Assembly: GCA_946626395.1 (NCBI GenBank)
Contig: CAMOUF010000207.1
Location: 1 to 33,259 of the forward strand
Direction of reading: 5' to 3'
Source: an uncultured Clostridia bacterium
GTDB taxonomy: Bacteria; Bacillota; Clostridia; Christensenellales; Aristaeellaceae
DNA: 33,259 nucleotides
Shown: positions 9,737-16,938 of the stretch, in pieces
Layout of the letters: every line of letters starts with the position of its first letter
How positions within the stretch are numbered: the first letter of the stretch is position 1
Program-made: the position numbers and the translations under genes
The notes under the pieces: model-generated
Seen by the model: only the letters and a program-made list of their open reading frames with translations
What the model was told of the DNA's origin: nothing
Database searches by the model: none

Positions 9737-9800
9737 GTGAGGAGTTAGGAGAGAGGAGTGAGGAGTTGAAAGCTGCGCAAACAATCAACTTCTCATTCCC
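9737..9800. repeat. purine-rich intergenic repeat block
   Basis: GTGAGGAGTT at 9737-9746 and 9758-9767 within gtgaggagttaggagagaggagtgaggagtt. Confidence 0.4.
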
Positions 9801-9865
9801 TCCTGATTGATTATTCACAGGCTGAAGGGCTATTCAGATAAAATTGTTAAAAATATGTCTGCGGG

Positions 9866-9893
9866 TTGACAATTTGTCAATCTGTGGTAAAAT
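9866..9893 (+). promoter_or_regulatory. promoter overlapped by a 7-1-7 palindromic candidate operator (Fur/Zur-family-like architecture)
   Basis: TTGACA (9866-9871), 16-bp spacer, TAAAAT (9888-9893); perfect palindrome TTGACAA-T-TTGTCAA at 9866-9880. Confidence 0.6.
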
Positions 9894-9923
9894 CACGGAA
9901 AAGAGAGAAAGGAGGGAACCGGC

Positions 9924-10217
9924 ATGGAGCGCAGAAGGATCGTGGCGTGGGTTTTGTTCGCGCTGATGGCGCTGATGCTGACGGTTTCCTCCGCCTATCT
10001 GGTGATGGCCGCGGGGCATTGCTGCGTGGGGCATCACTGCAAAACCTGCGATTGCGCCTCCCGGGCGGCGGCCGTGCTGTCGGGGTACGTGCTGTTTGCG
10101 GTCACGCTGCTGCTGCTGGCGTTTTCCGCCCGGAGGCGGCAGGCTTCCGTTCAGGAAACGGGGGCCCGGTTCGCGTGCGGCTCTCTGGTGCAGTGGAAGG
10201 TACAATTGAATAATTGA
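9924..10217 (+). CDS. small two-TM protein with Cys/His-rich extracytoplasmic loop
   Basis: MERRRIVAWVLFALMALMLTVSSAYLVMAAGHCCVGHHCKTCDCASRAAAVLSGYVLFAVTLLLLAF; motif HCCVGHHCKTCDC at 10017-10055; good SD (aaaggaggg). Confidence 0.7.
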   Translation: MERRRIVAWVLFALMALMLTVSSAYLVMAAGHCCVGHHCKTCDCASRAAAVLSGYVLFAVTLLLLAFSARRRQASVQETGARFACGSLVQWKVQLNN

Positions 10218-10256
10218 CGGCTTTTTGAAGCACAAGGTTTTTTGGACGTTTCACGG

Positions 10257-10278
10257 AAAGGGGCGGTCCGCCCTTTTT
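10257..10278 (+). terminator. terminator-like hairpin between the small Cys/His protein gene and znuA
   Basis: aaaggggcggtccgccctttt stem with T-run; nested inside cacaagg (10231-10237)/ccttgtg (10295-10301). Confidence 0.45.
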
Positions 10279-10286
10279 CGGGCGTT

Positions 10287-10314
10287 TTGAATTGCCTTGT
10301 GTTTTTTGTATACA
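10287..10314 (+). promoter_or_regulatory. possible internal promoter for znuA
   Basis: TTGAAT (10287-10292), 16-bp spacer, TATACA (10309-10314). Confidence 0.4.
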
Positions 10315-10355
10315 TTCATATGGAATAATATGGAAAATCAAGGAGGAAGAAAAAA

Positions 10356-11318
10356 ATGAAAAAGCTGTGTATCGGTCTGCTGGTTCTGGCGCTGCTGCTG
10401 GCCCAGGCTTTGCCAGGCCCGGCCCTGGCAGAAGGAGAAAAGCTGAAAATCGTCGCCACCATTTTTCCCCTGTATGATTGGGTGCGGCAAATTGCGGGAG
10501 ACAGCGGAAATGTGGAGCTGACGCTGCTATTGGATACCGGGGCCGACCTGCATAATTTCCAGCCCACGGTGAAGGACATCGTCACCCTGTCCCAGTGCGA
10601 CCTATTTCTGTATGTAGGCGGGGAAAGCGACAGATGGGTGGACGACGTGCTGGAAACCGCCCGCAACGATCATCTCACCCGCCTGAGTATGCTGGACGCT
10701 TTGGGCGACCGGGTCAGGATCGAGGAGATCGTGGAGGGCATGGAGCATGAAGAAGAAGAGCACGGGGAAGAAGAGGAAGAAGAAGCCGACGAGCATGTGT
10801 GGCTGAGCCTGAAAAACGCTCAGGCGCTGGTGGCAAAAATTGCCGATACCCTGTGCGCGTTGGATGCCGCCCACGCCGACGCCTACCGGACCAACACCGC
10901 GGCCTATGAAGAAAAGCTGGCGGCCCTGGACAGGCGGTATCAGGAGGCGGTGAACGCCGCGGCCTTTGATACCCTGGTGTTCGGCGACCGGTTCGCCTTC
11001 CGGTATCTGATGGAGGATTACGGGCTTTCCTATTTCGCCGCCTTCTCCGGCTGCTCCGCGGAAACGGAAGCCAGCTTCCAGACCATCCTGTTCCTGGCAA
11101 ACAAGGTCAATGAATTGGGCCTCCGCGCCATCATGACCCTGGAAAGCCCCAAGACCCGCATCGCCGAAACGGTGCGGGACGCCACGGAAACGAAAAATCA
11201 AAAGCTGCTGAGCCTGAATTCCATGCAGTCCATCACCTCTGGAGACGTGGCGGCGGGGGCCAATTACCTGACCATCATGGAAGAAAACCTGCAGGTGCTG
11301 CGGGAAGCGCTGAACTAA
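10356..11318 (+). CDS. znuA: zinc ABC transporter substrate-binding protein (ZnuA-like, cluster A-I)
   Basis: Signal peptide; LKIVATIFPLYDWVRQIAG, GADLHNFQPTVKDI, acidic/His loop EHEEEEHGEEEEEEADEHVWLSLKNAQALV, DTLVFGDRFAFRYLMEDYGL. Confidence 0.9.
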   Translation: MKKLCIGLLVLALLLAQALPGPALAEGEKLKIVATIFPLYDWVRQIAGDSGNVELTLLLDTGADLHNFQPTVKDIVTLSQCDLFLYVGGESDRWVDDVLETARNDHLTRLSMLDALGDRVRIEEIVEGMEHEEEEHGEEEEEEADEHVWLSLKNAQALVAKIADTLCALDAAHADAYRTNTAAYEEKLAALDRRYQEAVNAAAFDTLVFGDRFAFRYLMEDYGLSYFAAFSGCSAETEASFQTILFLANKVNELGLRAIMTLESPKTRIAETVRDATETKNQKLLSLNSMQSITSGDVAAGANYLTIMEENLQVLREALN

Positions 11319-11331
11319 GGAGAAAAAAACA

Positions 11332-12045
11332 ATGGCACTGATCAACGTAAAGGATCTTTCCCTGGGTTACGACGGCCATGAAATACTGACCGGGCTGAAT
11401 TTTTCGGTGGAAGCGGGAAATTATCTGTGCATTGTGGGGGAAAACGGCTCGGGCAAATCCACCCTCATGAAAACCATGCTCAGCCTGCAGCGGCCCCTGT
11501 CCGGCAGCATCGCCTTCGGCGATGGCCTCAAGCCCAACGAAATCGGCTATCTGCCCCAGCAAACCGCCGTGCAGAAGGATTTCCCCGCCACGGTGTGGGA
11601 GATCGTGCGAAGCGGCTGCCAGGCCCGCATGGGCAGGCGCCCCTTTTACAGCAAGGAAGAAAAGCAGCTGGTCCGGGAAAACATGGAGAAAATGGGCATC
11701 ATGCCTTTTGCCAGGCGGTGCTACCGGGAATTGTCCGGGGGCCAGCAGCAGCGGGTGCTCCTGGCCCGGGCCCTGTGCGCCACCCGGAAGCTGCTGCTGC
11801 TGGATGAGCCCGTATCCGGCCTGGACCCCAAGGTGACAGCGGAAATGTATCAGCTGATCGAAAGCCTGAACCGGCAGGAGGGCGTGACCATCATCATGAT
11901 TTCCCACGACATTGCCGCCGCCGTGCGCTATGCTACCCACATCCTCCACGTGGGGCATCAGGTGTTTTTCGGCCCGGTGGAGGAATACGTCCACAGCCCC
12001 ATTGCCCGGCGGTTTCTGGACGCGGAAGGAGGGAAGCAGGCATGA
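11332..12045 (+). CDS. znuC: zinc ABC transporter ATP-binding protein
   Basis: Walker A GENGSGKST, signature LSGGQQQR, Walker B LLLLDEP; ZnuC-type length and context. Confidence 0.92.
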   Translation: MALINVKDLSLGYDGHEILTGLNFSVEAGNYLCIVGENGSGKSTLMKTMLSLQRPLSGSIAFGDGLKPNEIGYLPQQTAVQKDFPATVWEIVRSGCQARMGRRPFYSKEEKQLVRENMEKMGIMPFARRCYRELSGGQQQRVLLARALCATRKLLLLDEPVSGLDPKVTAEMYQLIESLNRQEGVTIIMISHDIAAAVRYATHILHVGHQVFFGPVEEYVHSPIARRFLDAEGGKQA

Positions 12046-12881
12046 ACAATCTTTCCCTGTATTTGAGCCTGCCCTATGTGCAGAACGCCCTGATCGTGGC
12101 GGTGCTGATTGCCCTGTGCTCCTCCCTGCTGGGGGTGACGCTGGTGCTGAAGCGGTTTTCCTTTATCGGCGACGGCCTGTCCCACGTGGCCTTTGGGGCC
12201 ATGGCTGTGGCCAGCGTGCTGCGGCTGACCAATCAAATGCTGCTGGCGCTGCCGCTGACGGTGCTGTGCGCCGTGCTGCTGCTGCGCACCGGGCAGAACA
12301 CGAAAATCAAGGGCGACGCCGCCGTGGCCATGATTTCCGTGGGCGCGCTGGCCCTGGGATATTTGCTGCTGAACAAATCCCCTTACCGCTCCGGCAACGT
12401 GTCCGCCGACGTATGCTCCTCCCTGTTCGGCTCCACCTCCATCATGACCTTGAAGCAGAACGAGGTGTGGCTGTGCGAGGGGCTGTCCGTGGCGGTGGTG
12501 ATCATCTTCATCCTGTTTTACCATAAAATTTTCGCCGTCACCTTTGACGAGGATTTTGCCAAGGCGGCAGGCACCCGGGCGGAGGCCTATAACCTGCTCA
12601 TCGCCGTGGTCATTGCCGTCATCATTGTGCTGGCCATGAACCTGGTGGGCTCCCTGCTGATTTCCGCCCTGATCATTTCCCCCGCCATGAGCGCCATGCG
12701 GCTGTTCCGCAGCTTCAAGGGCGTCACCCTTTGCTCGGCGGTGCTGTCGGTGACCTGCGCGGTTCTGGGCATTATGATTTCCATTGTGGCCGATACGCCG
12801 GTGGGCTCCACCATCGTGGCGGCGGATATGCTGGTGTTCCTGATCTGCTGGGGGCTGAGCCTGGCAGGCGTGAAGCTGTAA
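12042..12881 (+). CDS. znuB: zinc ABC transporter permease
   Basis: ABC-3 family: LIALCSSLLGVTLVLKRFSFIGDGLSHVAFGAMA, NLVGSLLISALIISPAMSAM; overlaps znuC stop. Confidence 0.92.
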   Translation: MNNLSLYLSLPYVQNALIVAVLIALCSSLLGVTLVLKRFSFIGDGLSHVAFGAMAVASVLRLTNQMLLALPLTVLCAVLLLRTGQNTKIKGDAAVAMISVGALALGYLLLNKSPYRSGNVSADVCSSLFGSTSIMTLKQNEVWLCEGLSVAVVIIFILFYHKIFAVTFDEDFAKAAGTRAEAYNLLIAVVIAVIIVLAMNLVGSLLISALIISPAMSAMRLFRSFKGVTLCSAVLSVTCAVLGIMISIVADTPVGSTIVAADMLVFLICWGLSLAGVKL

Positions 12882-12898
12882 AAAGGAGAGAAAAGACA

Positions 12899-13633
12899 AT
12901 GAAGAAAAAAGGACTTTTGCTGGCGCTGCTGCTGATCGTCGCCCTGCTGTGCGCGGGCTGCGGAAACAACGAAAGCGCAGCCTCCGCCGGCGGCGAAAAA
13001 ACCGCCGCGGAGGTGCCCGTGGTGCTGAACCAGGCGGAATACCTGCTGTATCAGAACATCTTCTATAACAATTACGGCAGCCAGTACACCGGCCAGCCGG
13101 CGACCAAGAACGGCGTGTTCACCGTGCTCCAGGACGCCTATTCCAATGTGACCCGCTATTATGTGTGGGGCTTCCTGGACAACACCAGGTGCTGCGACTG
13201 GCAATGGGAAATCGTGCCCCGGGACACCAAGAACCTGCCCGCCCCCGGCTCTCTGGTCACGGTGAGCGGCGCGTTCATGGCGGATGAAAAGGCCCTGGAC
13301 GGCTACTGGATCGCCGACGCCCAAATTCAAACAGTGGTTTCCTTTACAGGGGAAAGCGCGGAACTGAACATGCGCACCATGAGCGATACCCTGGAGCGGG
13401 TGCAGGTGATCAATATTGCCAACAAGCCCGAATCCTTTGAAGGAAAAACCTTCACGGCGTACGGCCGCGTGGCGGGCCCCGGCGTTCTGGAAGATCCGTA
13501 TTACGACGGCTCCTGGCAGATCCTGTATCAGGGGCAGACCACCGCGTCCATGACCATCGGCACCATGATCAATCTGAGCGGTACGGTGGCCTCCGGCGCC
13601 TTGAACGCCACCACCGTGGCGCTTGCGCAATGA
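12899..13633 (+). CDS. lipoprotein with OB-like repeats and a CC motif, last-but-one gene of the znu operon
   Basis: Lipobox LLCAGC; TRCCDWQWEIVPRDTKNLPAPGSLVTVSG matches the neighbour's TACCAQGLEFVPKEGVELPEPGSNVTVTG; 17-nt gap to znuB. Confidence 0.75.
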   Translation: MKKKGLLLALLLIVALLCAGCGNNESAASAGGEKTAAEVPVVLNQAEYLLYQNIFYNNYGSQYTGQPATKNGVFTVLQDAYSNVTRYYVWGFLDNTRCCDWQWEIVPRDTKNLPAPGSLVTVSGAFMADEKALDGYWIADAQIQTVVSFTGESAELNMRTMSDTLERVQVINIANKPESFEGKTFTAYGRVAGPGVLEDPYYDGSWQILYQGQTTASMTIGTMINLSGTVASGALNATTVALAQ

Positions 13634-13646
13634 GGAGGAAGGAAAA

Positions 13647-14066
13647 ATGAAACGAAAGCTCTTTTCTCTCCTTCTGGCCCTGCTTTTCGCAGTTTCCCCT
13701 TTGGCCGCTTTGGGCGAGGGCATGCCCCAGATTGATTTGGATTTAAGCGGCATGAGCAGCCTGATCGTTTTTTCCCAGGTAGCCGCCATGATGGAAGACC
13801 CCAGCCAGTATGAAGGCAAGGTGGTGCGGGTGTCCGGGTATTATGATTATATCGACGATCTGTATACCAATAACCTGTATCACCTGTGCATGATCGCCGA
13901 CGTGACCGCCTGCTGCGCCCAGGGCCTGGAATTCGTGCCCAAGGAAGGGGTGGAGCTGCCGGAACCCGGCTCCAATGTCACCGTCACGGGACGCTTTGAA
14001 ATCTATTATGAGGATCAGGATATGTACGTCCATTTAGTGGACGCGGATATCCTGTGCTCTGATTGA
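13647..14066 (+). CDS. secreted CC-motif OB-like protein, last gene of the znu operon
   Basis: Signal peptide MKRKLFSLLLALLFAVSPLAALGEG; MEDPSQYEGKVVRVSGYYDYI ... ADVTACCAQGLEFVPKEGVELPEPGSNVTVTGRFE; SD ggagg. Confidence 0.75.
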   Translation: MKRKLFSLLLALLFAVSPLAALGEGMPQIDLDLSGMSSLIVFSQVAAMMEDPSQYEGKVVRVSGYYDYIDDLYTNNLYHLCMIADVTACCAQGLEFVPKEGVELPEPGSNVTVTGRFEIYYEDQDMYVHLVDADILCSD

Positions 14067-14089
14067 CGCCCGACGCCGGAAAAGAAAAA

Positions 14090-14261
14090 GGCTCATTGCA
14101 AAAGTTAGTGGGGGAACCGCTCTTTGGAGCTGCTTCGCACGGCCTGCGCTGTGCTTGCCCATGCTCCTTTCACCATGCTATTCGGGTGAATTTGCGCCAG
14201 GCGTCCCTTCGGGCCGCCTGGCTATAAGAGAGGTTCCACTCACTAACTTTTGCTATGAACC
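14090..14261. repeat. MITE-like intergenic element, divergent copy 3
   Basis: Left ggctcattgcaaaagttagtgggggaaccgctctt, right reverse complement ggttcatagcaaaagttagtgagtggaacctctctt; flanking gaaaaa on both sides; internal gccaggcg/cgcctggc hairpin. Confidence 0.7.
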
Positions 14262-14393
14262 GAAAAACTAAACACGGCTTAGCAATATAAGGCTGCCATC
14301 CCTTCCGAAATCCATCCCAAGCGCCATCCATGCAGATGATTTTCCTTCTGATCCAGATGGATGATTCCTTCAGCAATCGGAAAAAGCCTCATG

Positions 14394-15218
14394 TCATTTG
14401 ACGCGGCACCGACCGCCGGAAATCCAACCCCAAACGCCATCTACATAAATGTAATACCAGGGCTTCGCGGTATTTCCGTATTTTACCTCATAGTAGGGAT
14501 ATTCTTCATAGGCGTTCACCCGCGCGACCATGACCGAATTCGTGTCGGCGTTCTGGCGTACGATGGACGCGTCAGCTGTTACTGTGATTTTTCCAAGGCT
14601 ATTGGAAGGATAAGGGCCAGGATTAGGACCAGGATTAGGTGAATAATCACGGCTGATAAAACCGCGGGCATACTGTCCATTCACTTTCGCCTCTACATAC
14701 CACCAATTTCCATAATACGTATATTTTCCGAGAATCCAGTAGGTGGACCCTCTTCTGATTGTTCCGAAGGAAGAGAACGCAAGATTGCTGGTCTTGGGAT
14801 TATCGGTGATATACATATCCTCTGTTGCAGTGCGCTCAATATAGCTGAATTGGCCGATGTAATCAACACCGCGGTTGATTGAATTGACTTTACTCTTCAC
14901 ACCGCTGACATATTCCAACGGGATATAACCGACTCTGACTCCCCCGTTGTTCGTTTCATAGCGTACCAGAAGCCATCCATTTTCATATCCAACCAGGTAT
15001 AATTCGTAATTTGTATTGCACTGGGCATTTCCGACCCGGTAAGCGCTCTTGCTGGGCGCAGTATAGACCGGACACAGACCGCAGCCGATACCGCTTGGGG
15101 CCTGGAAGAATTTGAAATCTACGACACTGTAGATGTCGTTCCTGTTGGTGTAGGCATATCCTGTGCTGGCCACGAGGAGCATCAGAATAGTCAAAAGAGC
15201 AGTCATCCGTTTCTTCAT
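14394..15218 (-). CDS. secreted SH3-like protein
   Basis: Signal peptide MKKRMTALLTILMLLVASTGYAY; GIGCGLCPVYTAPSKSAYRVGNAQ..YLVGYENGWLLVRYETNNGGVRVGYIPLEYV (SH3b-like); proline linker NPGPNPGPYPSNS. Confidence 0.7.
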   Translation of the reverse strand: MKKRMTALLTILMLLVASTGYAYTNRNDIYSVVDFKFFQAPSGIGCGLCPVYTAPSKSAYRVGNAQCNTNYELYLVGYENGWLLVRYETNNGGVRVGYIPLEYVSGVKSKVNSINRGVDYIGQFSYIERTATEDMYITDNPKTSNLAFSSFGTIRRGSTYWILGKYTYYGNWWYVEAKVNGQYARGFISRDYSPNPGPNPGPYPSNSLGKITVTADASIVRQNADTNSVMVARVNAYEEYPYYEVKYGNTAKPWYYIYVDGVWGWISGGRCRVK

Positions 15219-15263
15219 GGGAATACCTCCTTCATTTTTGTACCTTGTTACTGCAACCGCTTT

Positions 15264-15560
15264 TCAGTTGATACCAACATGATCATACCGAACCAGCAGC
15301 CAACCGCTGCCCCGTCTCAATCCACCGATGCACATATCATGGTTCCTGGCTACAGATGCTTTTCCATTCGCCGCGCGATCGGCGGATGTACCCGGCGCGG
15401 TGTAACACAGGGCACTTGCCGCAGCCGATTCCGTATTGGCAGCGGGGGAACGGAAAAGTCGATCAAGTTGCATAGCGGTGAACATGCCAGCGCGGGCATC
15501 GTGAGCGCCATCAGCAGAACAGCCAACAGAACGCAGATGAATTCCCTTGTCTTTTGTCAT
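15264..15560 (-). pseudogene. frameshifted, truncated paralogue of the adjacent SH3-like secreted protein
   Basis: Pieces of the paralogue occur in three reading frames: signal peptide CVLLAVLLMALTMPALA, CQYGIGCGKCPV, and YTAPGTSADRAANGKASVARNHDMCIGG..GSGWLLVRYD. Confidence 0.75.
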
Positions 15561-15888
15561 TCTCCTTTTTTTATTATGGCTTCCATTTCTATTCCAGTGT
15601 TTTCTTCGACAGCGATTTTCCTTCGTGCAGCGCTTGTTTATCCGATTCATGTGACGAATGCCTGTCAGAAGCTGAATCATCAATCGTATTCTTTTTATAA
15701 TATAGCACAAATCAATTGAAAAGTCTACTTTTTATGTTGTGATTTGCAAGAAAAAATCCTTTTCTTACTGTCCAAAATCGTTCCCATATAAGAAAGTCAG
15801 GCAAAAAGCAAAGGAAAAGAAAACGGAAGATCACAGCTGATCCGATTTTGTTGCGCTTCTTCCGTCAGGTTTTCCATGCCTGGCATGA

Positions 15889-16539
15889 TTATTCCTTCTT
15901 CCGGGAAGCAAAATCCTCTTCGATCCTGCTTTTCCAGCTCCGATCCAGCTTCGCGTTGGCGCGCACCTGGCATACCGCATCGCTCACGCTGGCATAATTC
16001 AGCGCCTGGCCGGCAGCGTCGTTATGGAAGGATACGGCCCGATCCTCGGCAATGCCGAAATGGGCGGCGGTCTCCACAGCGTCGATATTGGCCCCCAGGA
16101 ACAAAAACTCCCAGCCGTACTTTTCCTTCTGCCGCTGGATCATGTCCTTCACCTGCTGGGCGGTATAGCGCCTGCTGGCGTTTTCCATGCCGTCGGTGGT
16201 GATCACGAAAATCGTGTGCTCGGGGCGGTCCTCTTCCCGGGCATATTTATGCACGTTGCCGATGTGGTGAATGGCCCCGCCGATGGCGTCGATAAGCGCC
16301 GTGCCGCCGCCCACGAAATATTCTCTCTCCGTCATGGGCTGGATTTTGTCCAGCGCCACCCGGTCATGGATCACGGCGCTGTCATAAGAAAACAGCACTG
16401 TGGACACCAGCGCCTCCCCTTCCTGGGCCTTCTGCCGCCGGATCATGCTGTTGAAGCCGCCGATGGTGTCGGCTTCCAGCCCGGCCATGGAGCCGCTTTT
16501 GTCCAGGATAAACACCATTTCCGTCAAATTCTTTTTCAT
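15889..16539 (-). CDS. von Willebrand factor type A domain protein
   Basis: MKKNLTEMVFILDKSGSMAGLEADTIGGFNSMI (MIDAS DxSxS), VGGGTALIDAI, FVITTDGMENAS; start set at internal Met of a longer ORF. Confidence 0.9.
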   Translation of the reverse strand: MKKNLTEMVFILDKSGSMAGLEADTIGGFNSMIRRQKAQEGEALVSTVLFSYDSAVIHDRVALDKIQPMTEREYFVGGGTALIDAIGGAIHHIGNVHKYAREEDRPEHTIFVITTDGMENASRRYTAQQVKDMIQRQKEKYGWEFLFLGANIDAVETAAHFGIAEDRAVSFHNDAAGQALNYASVSDAVCQVRANAKLDRSWKSRIEEDFASRKKE

Positions 16540-16646
16540 CGTATTCTTTCCCCCTTTATGTTTTCCGCAGGTTCTTTCCGTCCTTGCGCTATCATCATAC
16601 ACGAAAAAGGCGGCCCGCAGGTCGCCTGAAAAGCGACAAATAAAAT

Positions 16647-16828
16647 GACTCAATGCAAAAGTTTGTGGGGGGAACCTCTCTTTGGATGCCAAAGAGAGGT
16701 TCCCCCCACCCCCCCTCCGAGAAAGCAATCCAGGAATTGATAAACCCCAATCTTCCTTTTCTAATGCTTTACGGAGGAAAGAACCATAGATTGGTTGGTA
16801 GTATCCCCACAAGATTTTGTAATGAACC
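16647..16828. repeat. MITE-like intergenic element, copy 2
   Basis: gactcaatgcaaaagtttgtgggg vs right-end reverse complement ggttcattacaaaatcttgtgggg; perfect 21-bp stem gtggggggaacctctctttgg/ccaaagagaggttccccccac (16665-16709, loop atg); flanks aataaaat/aagaaaat. Confidence 0.75.
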
Positions 16829-16938
16829 AAGAAAATCGTCCCGGAAAGGGAAAGCCGATCTTCCGGCGTTTCCCGCTTCCGGGACATACTGTCAATGCAC
16901 AGGATTCTTCAATCTATGCTCTTATTCGCTTTCCCGCC

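Noticed and set aside
15264-15719. ORFs 15264..15710 (-) and 15279..15719 (+) as intact genes
   Set aside because: The minus-strand ORF contains frameshifted remnants of the neighbouring paralogue; the plus-strand ORF is its antisense
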